Source: Ktedonobacter sp. SOSP1-85 (lineage in GTDB: Bacteria > Chloroflexota > Ktedonobacteria > Ktedonobacterales > Ktedonobacteraceae). From it: 64,000 nt of DNA. Each line of letters starts with the position of its first letter. Position 1 is the stretch's first letter. The notes beneath the pieces were generated by a model. The model did not search any database, was not told the DNA's origin, and saw only the letters and a program-made list of their open reading frames with translations. Positions 33,991 to 43,012 of this stretch are shown in pieces. The stretch spans positions 620,001 through 684,000 of the forward strand of contig NZ_BNJI01000003.1 of NCBI RefSeq assembly GCF_016587415.1. The letters run 5' to 3'. The position numbers and the translations under genes are program-made.

Positions 33991-35100
33991 CTAGTTTCCG
34001 TAAGTGATAACCAGGGGCGCAGGCTTCATTGCAAGCACATCCGCAGGAGTCATCAGCCCAGTTGCGGCCTCGATGTGATAAAAGAGCTTGAAGCCACCAT
34101 AACGAAAGTTATGATACTGCTTCATATCCTGTCCCACCCACTCAGCATACTGCTTCTTCTTATCCTCATGATCTCCCTGGTAGCCTCCAACACTATCCAC
34201 ATGCAGGATGACATCCACACGCTTATCAGCAAGCAATTTATGCTTATCCGCCAGTTCCGCCTGGGTTGCATCAAAGGGGTCGGTCAGGCTATCTCCATCT
34301 CCACGATACTGGTGAAAAATAAGCATCTTACGCGGAACATGATATTTCATAGGGATGGTCGCGAGAGCCTCGATGATTGGATTAAGGTCGCTGGCATGCA
34401 CATTGCTCAAGTTCACGCCCGGCACACCATCATGACGCGGAAACATCCATTCTGGATCGACCGCCAGGTGCACAAAGGAGTAGCGCTGCAAATACGGTAG
34501 AAAGCTCGTCAGTTCCTTCATAACAGGTGCCCGGCCGAAATTGAGGTCGAGGAAGAGCAGGAGCTGGTGCCGCTGGCAGAAATCTACATAGCTCTGTATC
34601 GTCCGGGCATCCACGTGATGGCTGTAGTAACCATCGGGACCAGGAAAAGAATCTGGCACGCTCACCACCAGGTCTACACCAGATTGAACGGGATGCGCCG
34701 GGTCTAGCTGTTCATAGGCCGCTCCCTGCTCGCGTAGCTTCTCATACATGGACTCACTTGGCTCAAAGGCGGGGCCAGTCACCTCAGACCCGGGAACAGC
34801 ATAGTAGGCCACGACACGATGCCTGGGCAATACAGCTCCCAAAGCTGGATCAAAAGGTGGAGATGCCTTCCTCGTCTCCTGGGGAACAGAAGGGAGACGC
34901 AGATGAGATAGAGCAGTAGCCCATATGGGGTAAAATATCACCATCCCAACCACCACCAGCAGACTACATACCAGAACAACGGCACTCCCTGGCCCACTAA
35001 TAAAGCGTGACCACCGCTGTTGTATCTTCATTTGAGGTTTTAAAAGAGGCTCCTTCGCCTCGGACCCTTGCTCTTTAGAGTATTCAGATGTTTTACGCAC
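33991..35100 (-). CDS. Membrane-anchored, putative TIM-barrel-like secreted protein
   Basis: A 369-residue protein: cytoplasmic 35 residues, one membrane helix (SAVVLVCSLLVVVGMVIFYP), then an outside domain of about 290 residues. Its pattern of strands ending in acidic residues (HRVVAYYAVPG; GVDLVVSVPDS; LLLFLDLNFGRAPV; SFVHLAVDPEWMFP; KMLIFHQY; VDVILHVDSVGG) suggests an alpha/beta barrel such as a glycoside hydrolase, but no family is recognised. GTG start at 35100 with GAAGGG upstream. It follows the beta-lactamase-like gene's region on the same strand, 144 bases upstream of that gene's start. Confidence 0.6.
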   Translation of the reverse strand: MRKTSEYSKEQGSEAKEPLLKPQMKIQQRWSRFISGPGSAVVLVCSLLVVVGMVIFYPIWATALSHLRLPSVPQETRKASPPFDPALGAVLPRHRVVAYYAVPGSEVTGPAFEPSESMYEKLREQGAAYEQLDPAHPVQSGVDLVVSVPDSFPGPDGYYSHHVDARTIQSYVDFCQRHQLLLFLDLNFGRAPVMKELTSFLPYLQRYSFVHLAVDPEWMFPRHDGVPGVNLSNVHASDLNPIIEALATIPMKYHVPRKMLIFHQYRGDGDSLTDPFDATQAELADKHKLLADKRVDVILHVDSVGGYQGDHEDKKKQYAEWVGQDMKQYHNFRYGGFKLFYHIEAATGLMTPADVLAMKPAPLVITYGN

Positions 35101-35173
35101 AGCATAATCCCTTCCACAATCTCTCTAGAAAAGAGTATGCCAGAGCCACCTAGAGGAACATACCAATACACTT

Positions 35174-35225
35174 ATAAAGGTGGTGTCGTATACGGGCGCT
35201 CACCCGTATACGACACCACCTTTAT
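35174..35225. repeat. Inverted repeat, 23-bp arms, between divergent genes
   Basis: Perfect arms 35174-35196 and 35203-35225. Unlike the other long palindromes it lies upstream of two divergent genes, so it is not at a gene end and termination is an unlikely role. Confidence 0.6.
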
Positions 35226-35299
35226 GGGCGTCGCAGACACGAACATGCTATACTAGTGACGCAACAGATGCAAATACGATAGAAGAAGGACACTTTTAT

Positions 35300-36217
35300 A
35301 TGGCACTTTCGCGGCATGAGCGCCTGGCACTCGCCCACCTGGCCCTGGATGGTCTCTCACTTGGAGACGCCTTTGGCGACACATTCTTTGGCCGCCCCGC
35401 CAATCCAGACGCTATCCAGGCGCGTATTGATGCGCGAGGGCTAGCAAACGCTCCCTGGCCATATACCGATGATACCCAGATGGCGCTCTCGCTTGTCGCA
35501 GTCTTGCGTGATAAGGGATATGTTGACCAGGACGAACTCGCCGCGAGCTTCGCGGCCCACTACGAGCCAGGGCGCAAATATGGCGCGAGTATGCACGGCT
35601 TGCTGCGCGGCATTCAGCAGGGACGCCCATGGCGGGAGGGTGCCACAAGCCAGTTCGAGGGTCAGGGATCATACGGCAATGGGGCCGCCATGCGCGTGGC
35701 TCCCCTCGGTGCCTTCTTCGCAGATCAACTAGATACAGTCGTAGAGCAGGCTACACTCTCGGCGGAGGTGACTCACGCTCACCCTGAAGCCATTGCAGGG
35801 GCCATCGCCATCGCGGCGGCAACCGCGCTCGCCTGGCAGCTTCGCCAGGACGGCCTGCTTCCTTCACGTACCGAGTTCATTGATCTCATCCTACCTTTTC
35901 TACCAGAGAGCCAGGTACGCAACAAGGCCCGGCGCGCACGCGATATCTCAGAAACAACCTCTGTTGAGGCCGTGGCCGCCATGCTGGGCAGCGGCTATGC
36001 TATCTCAGCCCCCGATACGGTCCCCTTTGTCCTCTGGTGTGCAGGTGAAGGACTGGGCAACTACACAGAGGCGCTCTGGTTAACAATACGTGGCATGGGC
36101 GACATGGATACCACCTGCGCCATGGTTGGTGGCATCGTCGCACTCTCCTGCCCCGAGCCAGCCCTCCCCACAACCTGGCTGGCGGCCCGAGAGCCTCTCC
36201 CTACCTGGGTGAAATAA
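35300..36217 (+). CDS. ADP-ribosylglycohydrolase family protein
   Basis: A 305-residue protein with both metal-binding signatures of the family: YTDDTQMALSL near residue 55 and GMGDMDTTCAMVGGI near 265, which hold the two Mg ions, plus GNGAAMRVAPLG and THAHPEAIAGAIAIA. It removes ADP-ribose from proteins or small molecules. The ATG at 35300 has GAAGGA upstream; the frame is open from 35180 but crosses the palindrome. Monocistronic. Confidence 0.93.
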   Translation: MALSRHERLALAHLALDGLSLGDAFGDTFFGRPANPDAIQARIDARGLANAPWPYTDDTQMALSLVAVLRDKGYVDQDELAASFAAHYEPGRKYGASMHGLLRGIQQGRPWREGATSQFEGQGSYGNGAAMRVAPLGAFFADQLDTVVEQATLSAEVTHAHPEAIAGAIAIAAATALAWQLRQDGLLPSRTEFIDLILPFLPESQVRNKARRARDISETTSVEAVAAMLGSGYAISAPDTVPFVLWCAGEGLGNYTEALWLTIRGMGDMDTTCAMVGGIVALSCPEPALPTTWLAAREPLPTWVK

Positions 36218-36223
36218 AAAAAG

Positions 36224-36287
36224 AGTCCATACCAGCATAGACCCTACACGCTCCTATTCCCTTGTAGGATCAATGCTGGTATGGACT
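36224..36287. terminator. Bidirectional terminator related to the REP-like palindromes
   Basis: Outer arms 36224-36238 and 36273-36287 are perfect; an inner GACCCTAC/GTAGGATC pair is nearly so. It lies between the converging ADP-ribosylglycohydrolase and FTR1 genes and shares GTCCAT and GTAGG with the units at 12190-12260. Confidence 0.7.
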
Positions 36288-36293
36288 TAGAAC

Positions 36294-37346
36294 TTATGAA
36301 TGGCTGGAGACTGGCTCCTGCGCTGAGGCCACGAGCTTAGCCACTTCCGCCTCGCGGCGAGCCGCCTCGGCCTGTTTGACTGGGCGCCAGACTTGCAGGT
36401 AGCGCGCCAGGAAGTATGAACCAATCACAAACACACCCGCCAGGACCTGGGCAATGATCCCTTCGACATTGGGGAAGAGCGCGAACCAGAGTCCCATCCA
36501 GGCTGGAATGGGCAGGTTAACAGGTGTGGTCCCAATCCAGTGGGCCAACTGCATCTCTTGAATGCTCTCGCCAACCATCACCACCAGGACGATGCTCAAC
36601 AAGGCACCTGTCAGGATCAACATCTTCTTATATGGAAGACGATGGTGCGCGATAAAGGTCAGAACACCCACTATGGCCGTCAGGAACAGACCAATCGCCA
36701 CGCCTTGCAACACGATATTTGAACCAACTTGTAGGCGCAGGTTTTGTAGAAAGAGCACAACTTCAAAGCCCTCACGGTAGACGGAGGAGAACCCCAGCAT
36801 AGCCATACCAAAGAGGATACGTGAGCTACTTCCACCCTCCTCCTTCTCTTGCTGCATCAGGTCCTTGCGCTTACGATTATGCATGGAGATCCAACCGGTC
36901 CAATAAATCTTGTGGAAAAACCAGTTCATGATGACCAGGAGTACTATAATCGCCAGCAAACCGGTCGCAGCCTGAATATCCAGCGCAGGCGCGTTAATGA
37001 CGCTAAGAACGGCGATGGCCACAAACCAGGTTACAATCGTCGCCAGGAAGCCGCCAACAGACCCCAGAGCTACTGGCCGCCGGTACACCTTCTTAGGTCC
37101 CACCATGCTCGCCGTGATCGCAGCCAGGACCAGGATCATCTCCAGCCCCTCGCGAAAGACCAGTAGCCCGGTATTGACAATCGCCGCCCCCTGGCTGATA
37201 TGGGCCATCGTTGGATCGGGATTTCCCGAGGCCGTAATTCCCTGCCAGACAAGCAGCGCGACAACAAGCAGACCAGCAATAACCAGCACAATACGTATAC
37301 CCAGACGCAGGGGATTTGTCATCTTGAAGTTGGTCCTGGTAAACAT
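36294..37346 (-). CDS. FTR1 family high-affinity iron permease
   Basis: A 350-residue membrane protein with two REGLE-type iron-binding motifs: FREGLEMILVLAA (residues about 62) and YREGFEVVLFLQN (about 190), both in membrane helices, as in Ftr1/EfeU. It imports ferric or ferrous iron. No EfeO/EfeB partner or ferroxidase gene is adjacent. AGGAAGGG precedes the ATG. The upstream region carries repeat copy B. Confidence 0.9.
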   Translation of the reverse strand: MFTRTNFKMTNPLRLGIRIVLVIAGLLVVALLVWQGITASGNPDPTMAHISQGAAIVNTGLLVFREGLEMILVLAAITASMVGPKKVYRRPVALGSVGGFLATIVTWFVAIAVLSVINAPALDIQAATGLLAIIVLLVIMNWFFHKIYWTGWISMHNRKRKDLMQQEKEEGGSSSRILFGMAMLGFSSVYREGFEVVLFLQNLRLQVGSNIVLQGVAIGLFLTAIVGVLTFIAHHRLPYKKMLILTGALLSIVLVVMVGESIQEMQLAHWIGTTPVNLPIPAWMGLWFALFPNVEGIIAQVLAGVFVIGSYFLARYLQVWRPVKQAEAARREAEVAKLVASAQEPVSSHS

Positions 37347-37408
37347 GTCAGCCCTTCCTGATGGTTATAATATAAATATGGTATTCTCCCGCGGGAGAGA
37401 AAAATAGA

Positions 37409-37502
37409 GTTACTTCTTCTCCGAAAACCTGAGCGCGCTTGTCCCCGAATGGGGGAAGCGCTAGTCACGAGAGTGAAGTTGGATTTCGGAATAAGATCTT
37501 AG
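37409..37502 (+). repeat. Dispersed structured repeat, copy B
   Basis: Outer stem CCGAAAACC/GGATTTCGG, long P2 with GCGC ends and an inner CTTGTCCCC/GGGGGAAG stem, P3 TCAC-GAGA-GTGA, then GTTGG and ATAAGATCTTAG. Orientation is opposite to both neighbouring genes, so it cannot be a leader of FTR1 in the same sense as copies A, C and E. Confidence 0.8.
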
Positions 37503-37591
37503 CAACAATAGGATTTATATCCGACTCACTCACTAAGATATTAGGGCAGCCTAAGACATTTGTCAAGGTCTATAGCACGCTTGCTTAGAAA

Positions 37592-37656
37592 CAGGTAGTG
37601 GGCGTGGTGCGTGCTGGCGGTCTGAGGCCGCCAGCACGCACCACGCCCACTACCTG
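37592..37656. terminator. Palindromic terminator, 29-bp arms
   Basis: Perfect arms 37592-37620 and 37628-37656, extended inward with one G-T pair; downstream of the kinase gene. Confidence 0.7.
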
Positions 37657-37688
37657 AAATAACTTGCGCACGGGGTAAGAGTTGGTGC

Positions 37689-39677
37689 TTATGGGAGAGG
37701 GGTCCAGTCGTGCCAACTTCCATCATAGGCGGCTTGCTGCAAGACATTACTGGTTGAGCGTGCAAATAAATCAATGCGGTTCGCCCCCCAGGAGGCGGCT
37801 GTAGGCGCGGAGCCAAGCGCGCCCGCGATAAAGCTCCAGTCATGCCAGGTCCCATCAAACCAGTTATGGCGTACGGAGCTATCGGCGGCGTTGATGAAGA
37901 CATCAAGCCGTCCCGGCGCCCAGGAGGCCACAGTCGGGCCGGTAGTAAAGGTATCCTGGCTGATGGGCGTCCAGTCGCGCCAGGTATTCTCAAAATGCCT
38001 CTGCCAGAGATGATTATCCGTACCGCGTACAAAGAGATCAATCTGCCCCGTGGGCCAGGAAGAGATCGCGGGGGCAGCCGACGCGACTCCACCCATCGCC
38101 GTCCAGGCATTCCAGACGCCAGTAAAGCGCCGGTAGAAGACAGCACCGCCAACACTACTAACACAAACATCGATGACACCCTGTAGAGGTGAGGCAACCG
38201 CTGGATCGGCGGTCAGGATACCATCCAGCGTCTCCCAGGCATGCCAGGTGCCGTCATACCACATATGCTGAAAAGAATTATCGCCGCCACGCACGAAGAT
38301 ATCCAGCCGCCCCGGCCCCCACGAGGTCGCGACCGGGTCATAGGCCAGCGAGCCACCCAGCGACTCCCAGGCCGCCCAGTGGCCATTATCAAAGGCTCGA
38401 TGCCACAGAGCATTATCGCTGCCACGTGCAAAGACATCCAACCGCCCTGTTCCCCATGAGGTTACCGCGGGCCTGGTTGGCACACCATTGATGACCGCAA
38501 CCTGGGCTGTGGCGGTCGCGTTGGGCGTCGCTGTAGGTTGAGTTTTTGGCGTTGGCTTCTTCTTTGTATGCACAGCCGGAGTGGAGTTAGCCGTTTGTGA
38601 CTGGGAGCGAAACACCGTCGATAGGCCAGCCAGCGCCAGGCCGCCCAGCGTTAATCCCGCCAGTCCTCCGACCACGGCGCGACGCGAGATCTGTCTCTGA
38701 GGAGGATTGGAGGGAGGAAGGGGCGTCGTCGAGGGTGGGGGCAAGGTCCCGCTATAAAAGGGACCCGCGACCGTGGCGGATGAATGATACTCCGGTGAGG
38801 ACTGAGCCGCCTTGCTTGGCAGGCTCATATGCAAGGGTTTCAAGTTACTCGTGCGGGTGGGTAGCATCGCACAAGCCTCCTCGAAGGCGGAGGCAAAATC
38901 TTGAATGGAGGGGAAGCGCGTTTGTGGATCTTTGGCCAGGGCGCGTTCGATGACATGCTCAAGGGTGATGGGCAGGGCGGGCATCCTGGCTCGTAAGGAG
39001 GGGAGGGACGAACGGATGTGCTGGATAGCGACCTCGGTCGGTGAGCCAACAAAGGGAGGCACACCACACAACCATTCATAGACCACGACCGCCAAAGCGT
39101 ACTGATCGCTGGCAGGAGAGTACTGACCATGAAACTGCTCGGGGGCCATGTAAAACGAGGTTCCAATGACGCCCCGCCCTGCCTGCGTATGCTGCCGATT
39201 CTGCTCGCCCACGGCGATACCAAAGTCGCTCAGCATGACGGTGTGATCATCCATGAGCAGCATATTCTCGGGCTTGACGTCGCGATGCACAATATCGTTG
39301 TCGTGGGCATATTGGAGAGCCTGCGACATCTGGCGCACATACTGCGAAAGCGCTGAAATGGGTACGACGCTGCCCGCCGGGTGCAGTTCACGCAACGAGC
39401 CATAGGGGGCATACGACATGACCAGGAAGGGCGTCTCCTGCTCTATCCCAAACTCTAATACCCGCACGATATTGGGATGTGCCAGGTGGGCGATGAGCCG
39501 CGCCTCCGTAAGAAAGGTCTCCAGTACCTCTGGCGTCAACTGCAATTGCAATACCTTGATCGCGGCCTGCGTCTTCAGGTATATATGCTCCCCCAGATAC
39601 ACATTGGCGAAGCCTCCCTGACCGATGCGTTTCACCAGCCGATAGTTGCCGAGCTTTTGTTCAGTTTGCTCCATCAT
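37689..39677 (-). CDS. Ser/Thr protein kinase with membrane helix and PLL-type propeller
   Basis: A 662-residue receptor-like kinase. Residues 10-270: full Hanks-type kinase domain with GQGGFANV loop, Lys in AAIKVL, HRDVKPENMLL, DFG and MAPEQF. Residues about 310-345: Pro-rich linker and one membrane helix (VGGLAGLTLGGLALAGL). C-terminal 290 residues outside: six or more copies of a 45-residue repeat (for example TSWGTGRLDVFARGSDNALW) of the DUF346/PLL-lectin type, which forms a beta-propeller. It may sense extracellular sugar. GGAGG lies 11 bases from ATG 39677; ATG 39704 has no good site. Confidence 0.9.
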   Translation of the reverse strand: MMEQTEQKLGNYRLVKRIGQGGFANVYLGEHIYLKTQAAIKVLQLQLTPEVLETFLTEARLIAHLAHPNIVRVLEFGIEQETPFLVMSYAPYGSLRELHPAGSVVPISALSQYVRQMSQALQYAHDNDIVHRDVKPENMLLMDDHTVMLSDFGIAVGEQNRQHTQAGRGVIGTSFYMAPEQFHGQYSPASDQYALAVVVYEWLCGVPPFVGSPTEVAIQHIRSSLPSLRARMPALPITLEHVIERALAKDPQTRFPSIQDFASAFEEACAMLPTRTSNLKPLHMSLPSKAAQSSPEYHSSATVAGPFYSGTLPPPSTTPLPPSNPPQRQISRRAVVGGLAGLTLGGLALAGLSTVFRSQSQTANSTPAVHTKKKPTPKTQPTATPNATATAQVAVINGVPTRPAVTSWGTGRLDVFARGSDNALWHRAFDNGHWAAWESLGGSLAYDPVATSWGPGRLDIFVRGGDNSFQHMWYDGTWHAWETLDGILTADPAVASPLQGVIDVCVSSVGGAVFYRRFTGVWNAWTAMGGVASAAPAISSWPTGQIDLFVRGTDNHLWQRHFENTWRDWTPISQDTFTTGPTVASWAPGRLDVFINAADSSVRHNWFDGTWHDWSFIAGALGSAPTAASWGANRIDLFARSTSNVLQQAAYDGSWHDWTPLP

Positions 39678-39924
39678 CGCGGGAAAATTCCTCCAATGCA
39701 TCACTGCTCTAGATTTGTATATCTACAACATAGTAATATAACAAACATACGAGCATGTAGCTTAGAAAAGAGGCGTAAAGTACTATTACTTTTCATGCTT
39801 CTAGTGCCCAGGCTCAACCATCAGAAGCAACTATCAACTCAAGCGAGACCCAGTTCTCACAGTAGACGTGTCTCTTCTATGGATGGGAGCCAAATCTATG
39901 ACAAATAAAATAAAGGAAGAAAAC

Positions 39925-41145
39925 ATGCAACAATTTCCAGACCTGGATCTAACTTCACCAGCATTCAAAGCTAATCCATATCCTACCTTCGCGGACCTGC
40001 GTCACCAGGACCCCCTTCACCAGATTACACTGCAAAGTGGGCGCGCCGCCTGGCTAGTAACACGCTACCAGGATGCGGATACCATCTTGCGAGACGAGCG
40101 CTTCGTGAAAAACGTGGGCAATGCCTTCACTCCCGAAGAGATAGAGCAATTTCCGCGTGCGCTACCACAACAGGCCTCAAGCTTCCTTAGCCTCCACATG
40201 CTCAATATGGATCCGCCCAGCCACACCCGCCTACGCTCACTTATCAACCTCTCTTTCACCCCTCGCCTGGTGGAGCAGTGGCGCGAACGTATTCAGGAGA
40301 TCACAGACGAACTGCTAGACGCGGTTGAGTCCAAAGGCAAGATGGACCTGATCGACCAGTTCGCCTTTCCGCTTCCCATGATCGTCATCTCTGAAATGTT
40401 GGGCGTTCCCTCAGCCGACCGCGCAAAGTTCCGCTCCTGGTCCAACCTCATTGTAGAGGCTTCAGGCAATCCTGAGGCCTTTCGCCAGGCGGCGGGCGAG
40501 CTGATGGCCTTCTACCAGTATCTCCTTGAGCTACTCGAAAGCAAACGCCAATCTCCCGCTAATGACCTGCTGAGTAAGCTTATTCAAGCAGAGGAGCAAG
40601 GCGATAAACTCTCGCAGGAAGAGCTGATGGCCATGGTCTTTCTGCTCATCATTGCCGGTCATGAAACAACCGTTAATCTAATTAGCAATGGCATTCTGGC
40701 CCTTCTAGAGCATCCCGACCAGATGCGCTTACTTCAGGAAAAACCTGAGTTGATTAGAACAGCAATCGAGGAATTTCTGCGCTATCGTGGCCCCTTGCTG
40801 CTCGCAACCCAGCGCTGGGTTCGTGAAGATCTTGAATTTGGCGGCAAATCCATGAAACGTGGCGATCATATCCTTGTCGCGCTCTCCGCTAATAATCGCG
40901 ATGAAGAAGAGTTTGCCAGTCCTGACAAGCTCGATATTACGCGCAAGGAGAATCGGCACCTTGCCTTTGGCAAGGGCATTCACTACTGCCTGGGTGCTCC
41001 CCTGGCACGCCTCGAAGGTCAAATTGCTATTGGCACACTGGTGCGCCGCCTCCCTCATCTGCGCCTGAGCGTCGCGCCCGAAGAACTTACCTGGCGTCCA
41101 GGTTCACTCATCATGGGCCTGAACACACTCCCTGTCACCTTCTAG
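39925..41145 (+). CDS. Cytochrome P450
   Basis: A 406-residue soluble bacterial P450. The oxygen-activation helix reads IIAGHETTVN, the Glu-x-x-Arg is in EEFLRYRG, and the haem-thiolate loop is FGKGIHYCLGAPLARLEG with Cys355. The pattern is that of CYP107-like enzymes acting on polyketides, fatty acids or terpenoids. AAGGAAG precedes ATG 39925 (frame open from 39868). No ferredoxin or biosynthetic genes adjoin, so electron donor and substrate are unknown. Confidence 0.93.
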   Translation: MQQFPDLDLTSPAFKANPYPTFADLRHQDPLHQITLQSGRAAWLVTRYQDADTILRDERFVKNVGNAFTPEEIEQFPRALPQQASSFLSLHMLNMDPPSHTRLRSLINLSFTPRLVEQWRERIQEITDELLDAVESKGKMDLIDQFAFPLPMIVISEMLGVPSADRAKFRSWSNLIVEASGNPEAFRQAAGELMAFYQYLLELLESKRQSPANDLLSKLIQAEEQGDKLSQEELMAMVFLLIIAGHETTVNLISNGILALLEHPDQMRLLQEKPELIRTAIEEFLRYRGPLLLATQRWVREDLEFGGKSMKRGDHILVALSANNRDEEEFASPDKLDITRKENRHLAFGKGIHYCLGAPLARLEGQIAIGTLVRRLPHLRLSVAPEELTWRPGSLIMGLNTLPVTF

Positions 41146-41154
41146 AGCATTATA

Positions 41155-41223
41155 TTCTTGCTCATGTGAAGAAGCATCCTGGCTGCCCGTGGCAGCCAGG
41201 ATGCTTCTTCACATGAGCAAGAA
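41155..41223. terminator. Bidirectional palindromic terminator, 33-bp arms
   Basis: Perfect arms 41155-41187 and 41191-41223 between the converging P450 and GH51 genes. Its core CCTGGCTGCC/GGCAGCCAGG is shared with the stems at 18437 and 21513. Confidence 0.78.
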
Positions 41224-41273
41224 ACAGCATTAGCAATAAACTCTCATTAACCGAGCTTGTTTAGAAGCAGGCG

Positions 41274-42773
41274 CTACCTCTTACTGACCCGGGCGCGCAC
41301 AACTGCGAAGCCGGGGGCTGGCACGGTCACGATCAGCTCACCTGCCTCGTTGACATGCGCCTCTGCGCTACGCGGTGTTACCCGCTTCGGCTCCTCCCAG
41401 GTATTAGCAGCTTTGGCATCGCCACCGCCCAAAACTTCGACGCTCAGTACCTCGCCAAAGCGCTGATCGCCCAGGCTCAGCATCACTCGCATCTCCTGCC
41501 GCTGCTCACGGTTGACCAGGAAGGCCGCGACTGTCCCTGAGGCTTCGTCGTAGCTCATGGCGGCATCCAGGGCTGCTATATCACCACGCTCGCCCGCTTT
41601 GTAGGTAGGACTCTCAAGCGCCGGAACGAGAGAGAGGCCGCGCGCATGTTGGGCGAAAGAGACAATGGGATAGTAAATCGACTGAACAAGCAAACCATCA
41701 CGTTTTGTCAGGAGCGGTGCGATAACGTTTACAATCTGCGCCAGGCAAGCCACTTTGACGACGTCGGCGTGACGGATAAAGCTGCTAAGATACTGCGCGC
41801 AGACCAGGGCGTCTTCCAGGTTATATACCTCTTCGAGCAAATGCGGCGCACTCTCCCCCTTGCCATCCATCTCCATGTTCTTATACCAGACGTTCCACTC
41901 ATCGAAGGAGAGATACACACGTTTCTCGCTGCGTTTGACGCCACGTACGTAATTCAGGAGCGCGGCATAATCCTCAACGACGCGATCAATCTCTACGCCC
42001 TCGGCCAGGAACCAGGCTGAGTCGCCTCGCCTGTTCTCGCTATAGCGATGGGCAGAAATATAGTCGATGTTCTCCCAACAATACTCCAGCACTGTGCGAT
42101 CCCAGTGCAAGTAGGTTGACATGCCGCGACCAGAAGAGCCACACGCCACAGTCTCGATACTTGCGTCAAGACCCTTCATAATAATTGCCGCCGCCTTCGC
42201 CCGTTGGGCATACACCTCGGCGGGAACATGTCCTGCCTGCCAATCGCCATCCATTTCATTGCCCAGGCACCACAGGCGCACATCGTAGGGCTGCTCATGC
42301 CCATTCTGAATGCGACGATCTGCCCAATACGTTCCTCCTGGCAGATTGCAATACTCCAGCAAGGCGGATGCCTCTTTGGGCGTCCCCGTCCCCAGATTCA
42401 CTGCCATCATGGGTGCGATCCCAGTCTCTTGACACCATGCCATAAACTCATCTGTGCCAAACTGATTCGTCTCGCGACTCTTCCAGGCATAATCGACTCT
42501 GACCGGGCGCTGCTCACGTGGACCAATTCCATCCGTCCAGTCGTAGCAGCTCACAAAATTCCCCCCGGGATAACGCACAAGGGGCATACGCATCGCCCGT
42601 AAGGCCTCAAGCACATCTCTCCTGAAACCCTGTTCATCGCTCAAAGGACTCTCTGGATCATATACACCCTCATATACTGCGCGTCCCAGGTGCTCTAAGA
42701 AGCCACTGAAGATGCGCTGGTCAATCACCCCAACATGGTGATGAGTGTCAAAATAAGCCTTCGCTTGTAGCAT
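41274..42773 (-). CDS. abfA: GH51 alpha-L-arabinofuranosidase
   Basis: A 499-residue intracellular arabinofuranosidase: RIFSGFLEHLGRAVYEGVYD near the start, RYPGGNFVSCYDWTDGIG, acid/base Glu173 in LGNEMDG, nucleophile Glu292 in SFDEWNVWY, spacing as in characterised GH51 enzymes. It releases L-arabinose from arabino-oligosaccharides. The ATG at 42773 (GAGAGGAAG upstream) is chosen over 42830 because the longer form would run through the promoter. No signal peptide. Regulation by the promoter-operator listed next; no transporter is adjacent. Confidence 0.93.
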   Translation of the reverse strand: MLQAKAYFDTHHHVGVIDQRIFSGFLEHLGRAVYEGVYDPESPLSDEQGFRRDVLEALRAMRMPLVRYPGGNFVSCYDWTDGIGPREQRPVRVDYAWKSRETNQFGTDEFMAWCQETGIAPMMAVNLGTGTPKEASALLEYCNLPGGTYWADRRIQNGHEQPYDVRLWCLGNEMDGDWQAGHVPAEVYAQRAKAAAIIMKGLDASIETVACGSSGRGMSTYLHWDRTVLEYCWENIDYISAHRYSENRRGDSAWFLAEGVEIDRVVEDYAALLNYVRGVKRSEKRVYLSFDEWNVWYKNMEMDGKGESAPHLLEEVYNLEDALVCAQYLSSFIRHADVVKVACLAQIVNVIAPLLTKRDGLLVQSIYYPIVSFAQHARGLSLVPALESPTYKAGERGDIAALDAAMSYDEASGTVAAFLVNREQRQEMRVMLSLGDQRFGEVLSVEVLGGGDAKAANTWEEPKRVTPRSAEAHVNEAGELIVTVPAPGFAVVRARVSKR

Positions 42774-42794
42774 TACTGCTTCCTCTCTTAACTC

Positions 42795-42829
42795 ATTATA
42801 GATAGGGTTGTCTTCTATGCAACGTTGCA
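42795..42829 (-). promoter_or_regulatory. abfA promoter overlapped by a LacI-type operator
   Basis: On the minus strand TTGCAT (42822-42817), 16 bases, TATAAT (42800-42795). The perfect 12-bp palindrome TGCAACGTTGCA at 42818-42829 covers the -35, with a central CG as in LacI-family operators. A repressor bound there would block transcription; sugar induction is the obvious inference. Confidence 0.6.
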
Positions 42830-43012
42830 ATGCAGTGTATGAACAAATCTAGAGGCATGTCAAGGATGAGAGTCTCCTCATATTTCTCCAATCTTCCTCC
42901 CATCCTCGCTTGTTATGCTACCGCAAGAACTCATCTTGATATTGATAGTCCTATTGATCGTACTCGTAGGTCGTTCATCATGGATGACTGATCCTTTGGA
43001 GAGTAAACAATC

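Larger units (their letters stand above)
37347..37688. other. Intergenic region with repeat copy B and a terminator
   Basis: Holds a GC-rich dyad near 37385-37398 (TTCTCCCGCGGGAGA), repeat copy B and the palindrome 37592-37656. No gene seen. Confidence 0.6.
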
